Counted from the first letter of the stretch, positions 43,555-51,659 are shown. The stretch is DNA of 56,345 nt from an uncultured Candidatus Marinamargulisbacteria bacterium (GCA_903910705.1 CAIWAN010000085.1:1-56345); one strand, 5' to 3'. Numbers and translations: made by a program. The notes: generated by a model not told the origin, from the sequence alone.

Positions 43555-45690
43555 TTAAAACCTCCTTAAACGCGCAAGTCGCAGCGAATTAAGAATGACA
43601 CTGACCGAGCTTAGGCTCATGGCTAGACTCGAAAAGCTGGGTGGGAGGAGGCCGAGCATCGCCAACGGGACGCCGATCAAATTATACGCAAAGGCCCATG
43701 CCAGATTTTGTCGAATGATCTTTAACGTGCGACGTGCTTGGGTTAGGGCGATGATGACGCCTTTGGGGTCGTTATTTAACAAGACCATATCGCCGGTCTC
43801 TAGGCTGACTTGACTCCCCGAGGCCATCGCGATCCCCAGATCTGCTTGAGCAAGTGCCGCGCTATCATTGAGACCATCTCCTACAAAGACAACCCGTTTG
43901 CCGGTCGCTTGTATCGCTTTGATATGGTCCGCTTTTTCGGTGGGAAGAATATCCGCAATAACATGACGAATACCCGCCAGATCGGCGACTCGTTTGGCAG
44001 CGTCAGGATGGTCACCGGTTAGGAGCGTCGAATCGATGTGATGCTTTTTAAGCCACGACACGGTTGAGGCAGCACTGGGTTTGATGGGGTCGTCAAGAAT
44101 AAAACAGCCCATGATGGTATGTTGACTCGAAAACCATAGTGGTGTCCCTGTTTCGAGTGGTTCGGACAAAAGGGTCACTTTTAACTCAGCAAGGAGTTTG
44201 GTGTTACCTAGCCCAATGGCTTCTTGGTTATAAACCCCCGTCAACCCTTTGCCACCGAATTCTTTGATCGATTCCACTGAGGCGATGGGGATATCGTGGG
44301 GTTGGGCATAGTCGATAACTCCTTTCGAGTAAGGATGATGAGAGGCTATCGCAAGACCAGCCGCCAGCGAGATCCAGTTGTCGTCACCGGACATGGAGTG
44401 GACATGAACGACGCGAGGCTTTCCCGTGGTGAGGGTTCCGGTTTTATCCCAAACAACGGTGTCGATCGTCTCGGCGCGTTGCAAGGCCTGCGCAGACTTG
44501 ATCAAGACGCCCTGTTTGGCAGCCGTTCCCGTTCCGACCATCACCGCGATAGGGGTGGCTAGTCCCATGGCGCAAGGGCAAGCGATCACCAACACCGAGA
44601 CAGCATGCAGCAGCGCGGTGGAAACCGATGCACCCAAGAGAACCCATAATCCCCCCGTCAAAACACTCAGGACGATAATGGTCGGGACAAAGACCGCCGA
44701 CACCTTGTCGACGAGGTCTTGGATCGGGGCACGGCTAGACTGAGCCTCATCGACGGCCTGAATGATACGTGAGGTCAGACTTTCATTCATAGCTTTTTCG
44801 ACGACAAGATCAATGGTTCCATCAAGAACGATCGACGATGACCACACCGTGTCGCCCTTGCTGACGGAGACGGGGACACTTTCACCTGTAATGCCTGACA
44901 CATCCAGATGGACGCTGCCCGCCGAAACATGCCCGTCGAGTGGGACTTTATCGCCGGCTTTTAGGCGAATGATCTGCCCGATTTTGATTTCATCTAAGCG
45001 TCGCGACGTGACGTTATCTGGCTCTACGACTAGCGCCTCTTTGGGCATCCCCTCAAACAACATCGACAAAGCTCGACTAGCCACTGCTTTCGAGCGGGAC
45101 TCTAAATATTTGCCGAGCAGGATAAAGGTAATGATCGTATTGGCCCCCTCCAAAAAGGAATGAAACGGTTGGCCCACGGCAAACAGCACCAAGCTCGTGA
45201 CCAGAGCGGTCAGTGACCCAATAGAAATAAGACTGTCCATATTGAACTGCCCATGAAGGAGCTTCTTGATAAAGTTCAAGTGGAACGAATAGCCCGCCCC
45301 GAGAACGACGAGCCCTGCAAGGCTCAGCATCAACGCATCGACAAGCATGGCAAAGGAAGCAGGGATAGCGGCATGCCATGGCACGATCATCATTGATAGA
45401 ATCGGTAAACTCAGGATAAACGCGATCCAAAATCGTCGAAGCAACGGTATTGATGATGAGGCGAGGGTGTCAGTGTTGTCAGCAGCTACGCCATAGCCAA
45501 TGCTTTTAAGGGTAGAGATGATCTGCTCTCTGGTGAGGGTGTCGGGCTCGTAGGTGAGGCTTGCTTTTTGGGTGGCGAGATTGACCCTAACGTCCGCGAC
45601 CCCCGCTAATTTTTGAAGCGTCCGCGTAACATTCGCCGAGCAACTGGCACAGTGCATGCCCTCGATAGAAAGCGTCTCATGAGTCAACAT
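43555..45690 (-). CDS. copA: Copper-exporting P-type ATPase
   Basis: This 711-aa P1B-1 ATPase has an N-terminal heavy-metal-associated domain (SIEGMHCASCSANVT), the actuator motif SGITGESVPV, the transmembrane metal site VIACPCAMGLATP, the phosphorylation site VWDKTGTLTTGKP, the nucleotide-binding HP pair in ASHHPYSKG, and VGDGLNDSAALAQAD. The last helices carry NLAWAFAYN and MSLSSVSVILNSLRLARL, the Cu(I)-specific signature. It exports Cu(I) from the cytoplasm. GGAGGAA precedes the ATG. No copper regulator (CsoR or CueR) is adjacent. Confidence 0.96.
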   Translation of the reverse strand: MLTHETLSIEGMHCASCSANVTRTLQKLAGVADVRVNLATQKASLTYEPDTLTREQIISTLKSIGYGVAADNTDTLASSSIPLLRRFWIAFILSLPILSMMIVPWHAAIPASFAMLVDALMLSLAGLVVLGAGYSFHLNFIKKLLHGQFNMDSLISIGSLTALVTSLVLFAVGQPFHSFLEGANTIITFILLGKYLESRSKAVASRALSMLFEGMPKEALVVEPDNVTSRRLDEIKIGQIIRLKAGDKVPLDGHVSAGSVHLDVSGITGESVPVSVSKGDTVWSSSIVLDGTIDLVVEKAMNESLTSRIIQAVDEAQSSRAPIQDLVDKVSAVFVPTIIVLSVLTGGLWVLLGASVSTALLHAVSVLVIACPCAMGLATPIAVMVGTGTAAKQGVLIKSAQALQRAETIDTVVWDKTGTLTTGKPRVVHVHSMSGDDNWISLAAGLAIASHHPYSKGVIDYAQPHDIPIASVESIKEFGGKGLTGVYNQEAIGLGNTKLLAELKVTLLSEPLETGTPLWFSSQHTIMGCFILDDPIKPSAASTVSWLKKHHIDSTLLTGDHPDAAKRVADLAGIRHVIADILPTEKADHIKAIQATGKRVVFVGDGLNDSAALAQADLGIAMASGSQVSLETGDMVLLNNDPKGVIIALTQARRTLKIIRQNLAWAFAYNLIGVPLAMLGLLPPSFSSLAMSLSSVSVILNSLRLARLRRF

Positions 45691-45715
45691 TCCGTTCCTC
45701 CACGGTTATTTTAAC

Positions 45716-45811
45716 ATGGATGCTATAATTCAGTACGAGCTGTCGGGGCAGTGGGTTATGAAGCGCGCCCGCCGCCAAGCGTGGATTGACAACGATCTTT
45801 CACGGGTATAA
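45716..45811 (+). pseudogene. Remnant of the 3' end of a tilS gene
   Basis: Positions 45731-45793 match 47342-47404 inside tilS at about 59 of 63 bases. The frame is kept: QYELSGQWVMKRARRQAWID, then NDLSRV and a TAA at 45809. The differences are silent or conservative (GTT/GTG, ATT/ATC, GAC/GAA, AAC/AAT), so the fragment diverged under coding constraint before it was cut off. It shows what a TilS C-terminus without the repeat-encoded tail looks like. An ATG at 45716 could open a 31-codon ORF, probably without function. Confidence 0.8.
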
Positions 45812-45812
45812 T
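45786..45812 (+). promoter_or_regulatory. Candidate promoter of the toxin-antitoxin pair, built on the tilS remnant
   Basis: TTGACA (45786-45791, perfect) and TATAAT (45807-45812, perfect) are 15 bases apart, which is shorter than ideal. The -35 arises from the codons ATT GAC AAC, which differ from the intact tilS (ATC GAA AAT). The start of transcription would fall near 45820, excluding the upstream TTG start for the antitoxin. Confidence 0.55.
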
Positions 45813-45834
45813 TTAGTTGATAAGAGGTGTTCTG

Positions 45835-46002
45835 ATGAAAGGGATTCAATACGTTATTTCAAATCAAGGTAAACGAAAAGCCGTTCAAATTGATCTATCG
45901 GTTTGGGGACAGCTTTGGGAAGATTTTCAAGATGTCGCCGTTAGCAAGTCAAGAGAAACTGAACCCCGAGTAAGTTGGGATTTGTTGAAAAATTCAAAGT
46001 AA
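45835..46002 (+). CDS. Small antitoxin of a RelBE-type pair
   Basis: The 55-aa protein (MKGIQYVISNQGKRKAVQID...) has KGIQYVISNQGKRKAVQIDL at the start, typical of small Phd/RelB-like antitoxins that form beta strands for DNA binding. A C-terminal segment (SRETEPRVSWDLL) would wrap the toxin. AAGAGGTG lies 6 bases before the ATG; the track start at 45817 is upstream of the likely transcript start. It is encoded 7 bases before a RelE-family toxin. The assignment rests mostly on gene pairing. Confidence 0.75.
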   Translation: MKGIQYVISNQGKRKAVQIDLSVWGQLWEDFQDVAVSKSRETEPRVSWDLLKNSK

Positions 46003-46009
46003 TAAATAA

Positions 46010-46264
46010 GTGTTTAATATCGAATTTGTAAAATCAGCGGGGAAAGAATATCTTGCGCTTCCAAAGATAGTCCAGTCAAGGATCGAAAAAGGGATCGATG
46101 CTTTGCGGTTTGATCCCCATCCAGTTGGATCGAAAAAACTCCAAGGTCATACCCATCTATTTAGAGTGCGAGTTAGTGATTATCGTATCGTTTACTCGTT
46201 AGACGAGACAGCGCAACTCGTAACCGTGACTCGAATTCGTCATCGAAAAGATGTTTACCAATAA
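46010..46264 (+). CDS. RelE/ParE-family toxin
   Basis: The 84-aa protein shows the RelE fold pattern: FNIEFVKSAGKEYLALPKIV, RIEKGIDALRFDPHPVGSKK, LQGHTHLFRVRVSDYRIVYS, and TVTRIRHRKDVYQ at the end. RelE-type toxins cleave mRNA in the ribosome and are held inactive by the upstream antitoxin. The late Arg/His/Tyr residues expected for activity are present. It starts with GTG and no clear ribosome site, so it relies on coupling to the antitoxin. Confidence 0.9.
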   Translation: MFNIEFVKSAGKEYLALPKIVQSRIEKGIDALRFDPHPVGSKKLQGHTHLFRVRVSDYRIVYSLDETAQLVTVTRIRHRKDVYQ

Positions 46265-46277
46265 ATCGCGTTTCGAG

Positions 46278-46415
46278 CTATTTAGGTGTCCGATCTGTCG
46301 TTAAAATTGTGGCAAGTTGTATTGCTTCTCCCGCTAATAATCCTTCCATCGCATATTCATAAGCAAGTTTATAGGCCCTAATAACAGATTCAATATCCCA
46401 AAAGGCATTCGTTGT
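46278..46415 (-). pseudogene. Possible remnant of an unknown gene's 3' end
   Basis: On the minus strand a frame without a start codon reads FWDIESVIRAYKLAYEYAM, GLLAGEAIQLATILTTDR and then a stop. Its amphipathic helix-like composition looks like real protein. It fills the gap between the toxin gene and the tilS promoter. I do not recognise it; it may be debris from the insertion that brought in the toxin-antitoxin pair. Confidence 0.35.
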
Positions 46416-46438
46416 TCATCGAAATATTGTGGTATAAT
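46412..46438 (+). promoter_or_regulatory. Candidate promoter for the tilS-pgm gene run
   Basis: A perfect TATAAT at 46433-46438 lies 13 bases before the tilS ATG. A weak -35 (TTGTTC, 46412-46417) is 15 bases upstream. Transcription would begin very close to the start codon, giving a nearly leaderless message. Confidence 0.45.
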
Positions 46439-46450
46439 TTCGCGCACATC

Positions 46451-47464
46451 ATGATAAACTTGATTTCCCTCTTTAACCCCTCACTCCTTCCCCCAAATGA
46501 AAAATTCGTGATGGCTTTTTCGGGTGGGGTGGACTCGACGGTATGCCTTGATGTGCTGTGCCAAAACCGCCCCGACCTTAATATTTTTGCCTACTACCTC
46601 GACCATAGCATTCGTCCCGATGTGCAGGTAGATATCGACCATGTGACTACGTTTTGTGCGCAAAGAAACATCCCTATTTTGATCGACCATGCTGATATTC
46701 CTGCCATCGCCAAAGCGCAGAAACAAAGCCTCGAAGAAGCGGGGCGACATGTTCGATATGAACGCTTGCTAGCCCATGCTTTGCATTGTGGGGCAACCTC
46801 GATTGTGACGGCGCATCATGCCGGCGACCAAACCGAGTCGATTTTGATGCAACTCTTAACGGGGGCGTCTGGCCTTCGCATCGGGATCAATGAGGTCGCG
46901 GATATGTCAAAAGGGATACGACTTGTTCGCCCGATGCTAGGGGTGACGAAGAACGATATTTTGCTCTATGCGGACGAGCATCGATTGATGTTTGTCGATG
47001 ACAGTACGAATGAAAGTCTTGATTTTGTGCGCAACAAACTGCGAAACGTCCTCTTGCCGATGATCGAGCAAATGATCAATCCTCGTGTCGACAAGGCCCT
47101 CGCTCGCTTCAAACAACATAGCGACGACATGACGGGACTTCTCGATGCTCGATTAGATGAAAGTTGGCCGCAAGTGGTGGTCGAGGGTCGGCTGCGCGTT
47201 CGTCGATTACTGATAGAGTCGCGTTTCCTTCAAACCGAGATCCTGAAACGATATCTTCGCGAGTCGTGTCCCGAGTATCGACTGACCTACGACCGCGTGC
47301 AAGAATTGCTCGACTTTGTTATCGCGGATCGCCCCCCTGCACAGTACGAGCTGTCGGGGCAGTGGGTGATGAAGCGCGCCCGCCGCCAAGCGTGGATCGA
47401 AAATATCCTTCCCTTAATAAGGGAAGGTGGCTCGCGAACAGCGAGACGGAAGGGTTTTCAATAA
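46451..47464 (+). CDS. tilS: tRNA(Ile)-lysidine synthase
   Basis: TilS converts C34 of the CAU-anticodon tRNA-Ile to lysidine so that it reads AUA. The PP-loop MAFSGGVDSTVCLDVL (~residue 20-35) binds ATP, and the following HHAGDQTESILMQLLTG and FVDDSTNESLDFVRNKLR motifs are typical. At 337 aa it is the short form without a separate TilS-C domain. The ATG at 46451 is preferred to the upstream TTG because a TATAAT lies between them. The final ~18 residues (LPLIREGGSRTARRKGF) are encoded by a dispersed palindromic repeat. Its stop overlaps the next ATG (TAATG). Confidence 0.94.
   Translation: MINLISLFNPSLLPPNEKFVMAFSGGVDSTVCLDVLCQNRPDLNIFAYYLDHSIRPDVQVDIDHVTTFCAQRNIPILIDHADIPAIAKAQKQSLEEAGRHVRYERLLAHALHCGATSIVTAHHAGDQTESILMQLLTGASGLRIGINEVADMSKGIRLVRPMLGVTKNDILLYADEHRLMFVDDSTNESLDFVRNKLRNVLLPMIEQMINPRVDKALARFKQHSDDMTGLLDARLDESWPQVVVEGRLRVRRLLIESRFLQTEILKRYLRESCPEYRLTYDRVQELLDFVIADRPPAQYELSGQWVMKRARRQAWIENILPLIREGGSRTARRKGFQ
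47407..47455. repeat. Dispersed palindromic repeat, copy 4, inside the tilS coding region
   Basis: CCTTCCCTT-AAT-AAGGGAAGG is a perfect 9-bp-stem hairpin, followed by TGGC-TCGCGAACAGCGA-GACGGAAGGG, which contains a second small stem (TCGC/GCGA). It is translated in frame as the tail of TilS. Confidence 0.9.
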
Positions 47465-48411
47465 TGGCTATGCTTGCCGATCGGCTCAAAAAACGGTTTC
47501 AACATCTCAAAAAATGGGCGCGTCGCTCAGACGTGACGTGCTTTCGCGTGTACGAGCGCGATATCAATGAATATCCGCTCATTATCGACTGGTATGCGGG
47601 CGATGTCATTGTCTGGTTCTATGACCGATATATCGACACTAGCGAAGCGGATCGAACGCTCTACATCGAAGAGGTTGTGGCCGAGATATTTAATGGGCTG
47701 GGTGTCACGACGGATAACATCTACCAAAAGTATCGTTTCCGTCAAAAAGGCGAACGAAAGTATCAACGCCTCGAACGTTCTCACGTCATCAAAACGATCG
47801 AAGAACAGGGCCTCAAGTTTGAGGTCAACCTCTCGGATTTCCTCGACACGGGACTCTTCCTCGACCACCGTCCTTTACGGGCCAAGGTGCGAAGCCTTTC
47901 AGCGGGCAAGCGGGTCCTCAATCTGTTTAGCTACTCGGGTTCCTTTTCGGTTTACGCTAGGGCAGGGGGGGCAAAAAGTACCATTACCGTCGACTTAAGC
48001 ACCTCCTATCTCGATTGGGCTAAACGCAATTTCGCCCTCAACGGGTTTGCCTCTTCCGTTGACGACCAGTTTATTCAGGGCGATGTTCTCCGATACCTAG
48101 AGCGAGCTGTTGCCCATAGTGTGCGGGTGGATATTATTGTTTGTGACCCGCCGACGTTCAGCAATTCCAAGCGAATGGATGATGCCTCGTTTGTGGTCGA
48201 CCGAGATTACCCTGCTTTGATCGCCCAATGTGAGCATTTGCTTTCACCGGGCGGCATCCTGTTTTTTAGTAACAATTCTCGTCAATTCCAACTCGATGTG
48301 TCGCTGCTTCCCACCAACATGACGGTCACGGATATTTCACCCAGCACCATCCCCGAGGATTTCCGCAATCAAAAAATCCATCGTTGTTGGCAAATGGTAA
48401 AGGCTCTATAA
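47464..48411 (+). CDS. RlmK-like class I SAM-dependent rRNA methyltransferase
   Basis: The protein (315 aa) resembles the C-terminal half of RlmKL, which makes m7G2069 in 23S rRNA. Motifs are DFLDTGLFLDHRPLRAKV, the SAM loop VLNLFSYSGSFSVYA (~residue 155), and IIVCDPPTFSNSKRMD (~residue 229), with NNSRQF late. The ORF track begins at 47164 in tilS shadow sequence. The true start is the ATG at 47464, which overlaps the tilS stop by one base. The pairing with tilS suggests an RNA-modification operon. The exact rRNA target is not proven. Confidence 0.88.
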   Translation: MAMLADRLKKRFQHLKKWARRSDVTCFRVYERDINEYPLIIDWYAGDVIVWFYDRYIDTSEADRTLYIEEVVAEIFNGLGVTTDNIYQKYRFRQKGERKYQRLERSHVIKTIEEQGLKFEVNLSDFLDTGLFLDHRPLRAKVRSLSAGKRVLNLFSYSGSFSVYARAGGAKSTITVDLSTSYLDWAKRNFALNGFASSVDDQFIQGDVLRYLERAVAHSVRVDIIVCDPPTFSNSKRMDDASFVVDRDYPALIAQCEHLLSPGGILFFSNNSRQFQLDVSLLPTNMTVTDISPSTIPEDFRNQKIHRCWQMVKAL

Positions 48412-49028
48412 TGACGGCCATGGCTATCGATTTTGCCGAAGGGCTTATTCCTGTTGTGGTTCAGAGTGCGAATACCGGCAAGGTCTTAATGCTCGCGTAC
48501 GCTAATGAGGCCGCGCTTGAAGCGACAAAGAAAACGGGTTTCGCGACCTTCTATTCTCGTTCTCGCAAAGAGCTTTGGGAAAAGGGTGCCACCTCGGGCA
48601 ATCGTCAAAAGATCGTCGATATTCGCTTTGACTGTGATGAAGACTCGCTGCTTTACCTCGTCGACGAAGCCGGTCCTGCCTGTCATACCAATAACGAAAC
48701 CTGTTTTTATCGAAGCCTTTTAGGTGACGATATTTCAAAGCCCGCCCGCTTCGAGGTTTTCTCTGCTCTCTATAAAAAGATCGAAGGCCGCAAGAACGCC
48801 GACCCGAACGAGTCGTATGTCGCCCGCTTATTCCAAAAGGGCACCGATAAAGTGGTCCAAAAAATTGGAGAAGAAGCGACCGAAACCGTCATTGCACTCA
48901 AAAACGATGACCATGGTGAAAAGGTGCTCGAATCCAGTGACCTCATTTTCCACCTCCTCGTCGGCCTCGTCGACCAAAACGTCCCGCTTTCCGACATCGA
49001 AGACGAGTTACTGAAGCGGTATAAATAG
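48411..49028 (+). CDS. hisI: Bifunctional phosphoribosyl-AMP cyclohydrolase / phosphoribosyl-ATP pyrophosphatase
   Basis: HisIE performs steps two and three of histidine synthesis. The HisI part (~residues 1-110) has SRSRKELWEKGATSGNRQ, the metal-binding DIRFDCDEDSLLYLV and GPACHTNNETCFYRSL. The HisE part (~115-205) has FQKGTDKVVQKIGEEATETV and SDLIFHLLVGL. The start ATG overlaps the previous stop by one base (TAATG); the track start at 48384 is in the preceding gene. No other his genes are in the window. Confidence 0.95.
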   Translation: MTAMAIDFAEGLIPVVVQSANTGKVLMLAYANEAALEATKKTGFATFYSRSRKELWEKGATSGNRQKIVDIRFDCDEDSLLYLVDEAGPACHTNNETCFYRSLLGDDISKPARFEVFSALYKKIEGRKNADPNESYVARLFQKGTDKVVQKIGEEATETVIALKNDDHGEKVLESSDLIFHLLVGLVDQNVPLSDIEDELLKRYK

Positions 49029-49030
49029 TC

Positions 49031-49741
49031 ATGCGCACCATTGCCGATTGTCATATCCATACCGTTGCTAGTCAGCACGCGTATTCAACCATTACCGAGT
49101 ATTGCCGCCATGCGTTTAAGACCGGACTCAAAATTGTCGGGGTAACCGACCACGGCCCTGCGATGGTGGATGGACCGCACGAGTATTATTTTCTCAACCT
49201 TCGCATTTTGCCTCGCCAACTCGAAGGCGTAACCCTCCTACGGGGTGCCGAGCTTAATATCATCGATGATTCCGGCACGCTCGATCTTCGCAGTCACATT
49301 CTGACCGATCTCGACTATGCCATTGCCAGTTACCATAACGGGGTTTTTCCTTACTATTATACCTCGCAGCAACTCACGCAAGGCTTCCTCAAAGCGATGG
49401 ACGAACCCAAGGTCAAGATTTTGGGACATCCCGACAATCCCCGCGTTCCTATCGACCAAGAAGCGGTTCTCCTTAAAGCCAAAGAAAAGGGCATTCTCAT
49501 CGAGGTCAACAACGCATCCTACGGCTATATTCGCCCAGGGTCTTACGAAGAGGGCACCAAACTCTTGACCCTCGCCAAAAAGATCGGCAATTCCATTATC
49601 ATCAACTCCGACGCCCATTTCCATGAGGATGTCGGCAAGGTTCCACGAGCCCTGCAGTTGGTTAAAGACGTTGATTATCCCGAAGCATTGATCGCCAACT
49701 TAAGTGTTGAACGAATGAGGGAGTTTTTCGCCGATGTTTGA
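49031..49741 (+). CDS. PHP-domain phosphoesterase (YcdX-like)
   Basis: This 236-aa protein is a PHP-family trinuclear-metal hydrolase. It has DCHIHTVASQHAYSTITEY at the start, VTDHGPAMVDGPHEYYF, RGAELNIID, ILGHPDNPRVPID and IINSDAHFHEDVGKV. The YcdX subgroup hydrolyses phosphate esters, but the natural substrate is uncertain. HisIE lies just upstream, so a histidinol-phosphate phosphatase (HisK-like) role is possible, but the motifs fit YcdX better. It overlaps the next gene by 8 bases. Confidence 0.9.
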   Translation: MRTIADCHIHTVASQHAYSTITEYCRHAFKTGLKIVGVTDHGPAMVDGPHEYYFLNLRILPRQLEGVTLLRGAELNIIDDSGTLDLRSHILTDLDYAIASYHNGVFPYYYTSQQLTQGFLKAMDEPKVKILGHPDNPRVPIDQEAVLLKAKEKGILIEVNNASYGYIRPGSYEEGTKLLTLAKKIGNSIIINSDAHFHEDVGKVPRALQLVKDVDYPEALIANLSVERMREFFADV

Positions 49742-50810
49742 CGTCTTTATTACCACGAATGGCCCAGGTGAGATCGCCACATGGGTCACACCGGTCGTAA
49801 AAGAATTAAAAAGTCGCCGTGATGATATTCGTATTTCCCTATTCATTCAGCCGTGCCGATTTGCTACGGGCACCGAAGAAGAGATCGCCCATAACATTCC
49901 CGAGATCGACTATGTTTTTAGGACGACGGACTTTAAAAAGCGCTTGATCCATCTGCCTTTTCATCATTCCAAAAAGGGTGTCGTTATTTTTCTGGGTGGC
50001 GACTTGTTCTCCGCATTGCTTCTAAAGCTCCGTTATGGATATAAAGCCATTGCCTATACCGAGGGCGACCAAAGCTGGAAGTTTGCCTACGACGCTTTTT
50101 TGACCCGAGATGTTGACGGGGACTTGATGTATGCCTACTTTGAACACACCGATATCGACGAGGCTATGGTTCGCACGCTTCGTCGAAACACCAACATCGT
50201 TTTCTTTCCGGGTAGTCGCCCCGAACAGTTCAAGTATTTGTTCCCGCTTTTTCAGCGCGTTGCACGGTTTATCCCGCCGGAGTATACCTGCTTGTTTAAT
50301 GTCTCTTCCTTTATCCCTGATGCGATGATCGAAGAGTATACGCTTGACCATCAAGCTCCCCTCAAGCTTTACAAAGGGAAAAGCCCCGAGTTGATGAAGT
50401 CGGCCGAGCTGGCGGTGACGATTCCAGGGACGAATAATATCCAACTCGCTTATTTAAATATCCCCTCCTTGATCGTCTTCCCCTTTAACTATCCCGAAGT
50501 CGTTCAGTTCAAGGGACTGCTTGGGGCGATCATGAATCTCCCTTTCCTTAAGACCACCGGAAAAAAGTGGTTGCTTGGTTATCTCGACAAAAAAGTCAAA
50601 TTCACTTCGCTCGTGAATGTTAAAGAAAAGAAACTCATCTTTCCTGAGCTTCGAGGAACGCTGAGCGAAGAACAGATCGCGACCGAGATCACCGCGCAAA
50701 TAAAGAATTATTCACAACTTAGAGAAATCCAAAAAACCTTGTCAGCACTGAATAAAAAATCAAGCGCTCTCGATTTGATCTGCTATAAAGTAAAGGAATT
50801 CTTGGATTGA
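49734..50810 (+). CDS. LpxB-like glycosyltransferase
   Basis: The 358-aa protein is related to lipid-A-disaccharide synthase (GT19). The N-terminal domain has TTNGPGEIATWVTPVVKELK in place of the GEPSGD motif. The C-terminal domain has FFPGSRPEQFKYLFPLFQRV and LAVTIPGTNNIQLAYLNIPS, matching the LpxB nucleotide-sugar site. The changed N-terminal motif places it with divergent LpxB-like proteins seen in some non-proteobacterial diderms, so its acceptor may not be classical lipid A. It fits the LptD-like gene in the same window. Confidence 0.82.
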   Translation: MFDVFITTNGPGEIATWVTPVVKELKSRRDDIRISLFIQPCRFATGTEEEIAHNIPEIDYVFRTTDFKKRLIHLPFHHSKKGVVIFLGGDLFSALLLKLRYGYKAIAYTEGDQSWKFAYDAFLTRDVDGDLMYAYFEHTDIDEAMVRTLRRNTNIVFFPGSRPEQFKYLFPLFQRVARFIPPEYTCLFNVSSFIPDAMIEEYTLDHQAPLKLYKGKSPELMKSAELAVTIPGTNNIQLAYLNIPSLIVFPFNYPEVVQFKGLLGAIMNLPFLKTTGKKWLLGYLDKKVKFTSLVNVKEKKLIFPELRGTLSEEQIATEITAQIKNYSQLREIQKTLSALNKKSSALDLICYKVKEFLD

Positions 50811-50814
50811 AAAA

Positions 50815-50939
50815 ATGCACCCTTTCGTCACCGCTACTTGCGGTGCCACCCTCCCTTGGTAAGGGAAGGATGTTCTGGTTGAATCTATTTTTCCTTCCCT
50901 TGCTAAGGGAAGGTGCCCTAAAAGGGCGGAAGGGTGCAT
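50815..50939. repeat. Composite inverted repeat made of two dispersed-repeat units
   Basis: Two units face each other across a 22-base spacer. The left one is reversed (ATGCACCCTTTCG ... CCTCCCTTGGTAAGGGAAGG). The right one reads CCTTCCCTTGCTAAGGGAAGG-TGCCCTAAAAGGGCGGAAGGGTGCAT. The outer ends ATGCACCCTT/AAGGGTGCAT are exact inverted copies. The right end supplies the purine-rich GGAAGGG before the HAD gene start. The arrangement resembles REPIN-type doublets. Confidence 0.85.
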
Positions 50940-50942
50940 CCC

Positions 50943-51647
50943 ATGAAACTCGTTTTTGACATTGACGGCGTCCTTATCGATACCCAAAAGTCCTACCGCC
51001 ATGCCATCAAGCAAACCGCACAGCATGTCTTGAGGCATGCTGTCCCCATGAAGCTCATCGACGAGATCAAGAGCCTTGAGGGCATGAATAACGACTGGGT
51101 CGCCACGCATGCGTTGATCAATCGATTGCTCCCGCCAACCATGAAGCCGATTGCTTTTGCGGTGATAAAAGATTACTTTCAGTCTATCTATCTCGGGCCC
51201 AAGGGCTTATGGAAAAAAGAAACGCTGATCTTTTCTCGCGAGCAATTGCAACGACTCTTCGATTCGACAGGGCCGCTTTCTATCATCACCGGTCGCACCT
51301 TTGATGAAGCCGATTTTGCCTTGCACCACTTTGGTATCCGTGAGCTTTTTGATTCGATAACCTCGGTTGAGTCGCAGCCAGAGCCGATGGATAAAAGTGA
51401 CATTCGCCTCTTGGCGCAGGTTCCGAACATTCAGACCTTTGAAAAAATACTCTACTTCGGCGATAATGTCAGCGATCTGCAATTGGTTCAAAATGCTCGG
51501 CGTCATTATCCCATTGAGTCGGTGTGGTTTACAAAAACACTCGGTTCAATGAGCGGAAGGTATGTTAAACAGATCAAACAAACCTATGCGCCAGACTATA
51601 TCGTAAAAACCTCACAAGAGGCCTTAAGCCTCGTGATCAATTATTAA
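50943..51647 (+). CDS. HAD-superfamily hydrolase (subfamily IA-like)
   Basis: Motif I is LVFDIDGVLIDTQKSY (the nucleophile and acid aspartates), motif II LSIITGRTFDEADF, and motif IV LYFGDNVSDLQLV. The cap lies in residues ~15-100. These proteins are usually small phosphatases; no substrate can be named. The ATG at 50943 is preferred to the GTG at 50934, since the fold begins immediately (MKLVFDID). Its ribosome site appears to lie in the palindromic repeat just upstream. pgi follows after 12 bases. Confidence 0.87.
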   Translation: MKLVFDIDGVLIDTQKSYRHAIKQTAQHVLRHAVPMKLIDEIKSLEGMNNDWVATHALINRLLPPTMKPIAFAVIKDYFQSIYLGPKGLWKKETLIFSREQLQRLFDSTGPLSIITGRTFDEADFALHHFGIRELFDSITSVESQPEPMDKSDIRLLAQVPNIQTFEKILYFGDNVSDLQLVQNARRHYPIESVWFTKTLGSMSGRYVKQIKQTYAPDYIVKTSQEALSLVINY

Positions 51648-51659
51648 AGGAGTCAGACT

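Noticed and set aside
47164-47463. N-terminal 100 residues of the ORF-track version of the RlmK-like protein
   Set aside because: This part is tilS sequence read in another frame, low-complexity and Arg/Ser-rich; the family start fits the ATG at 47464.
4620-50939. CRISPR array
   Set aside because: The repeats are dispersed hairpins kilobases apart, without regular spacers, and no cas genes are present.
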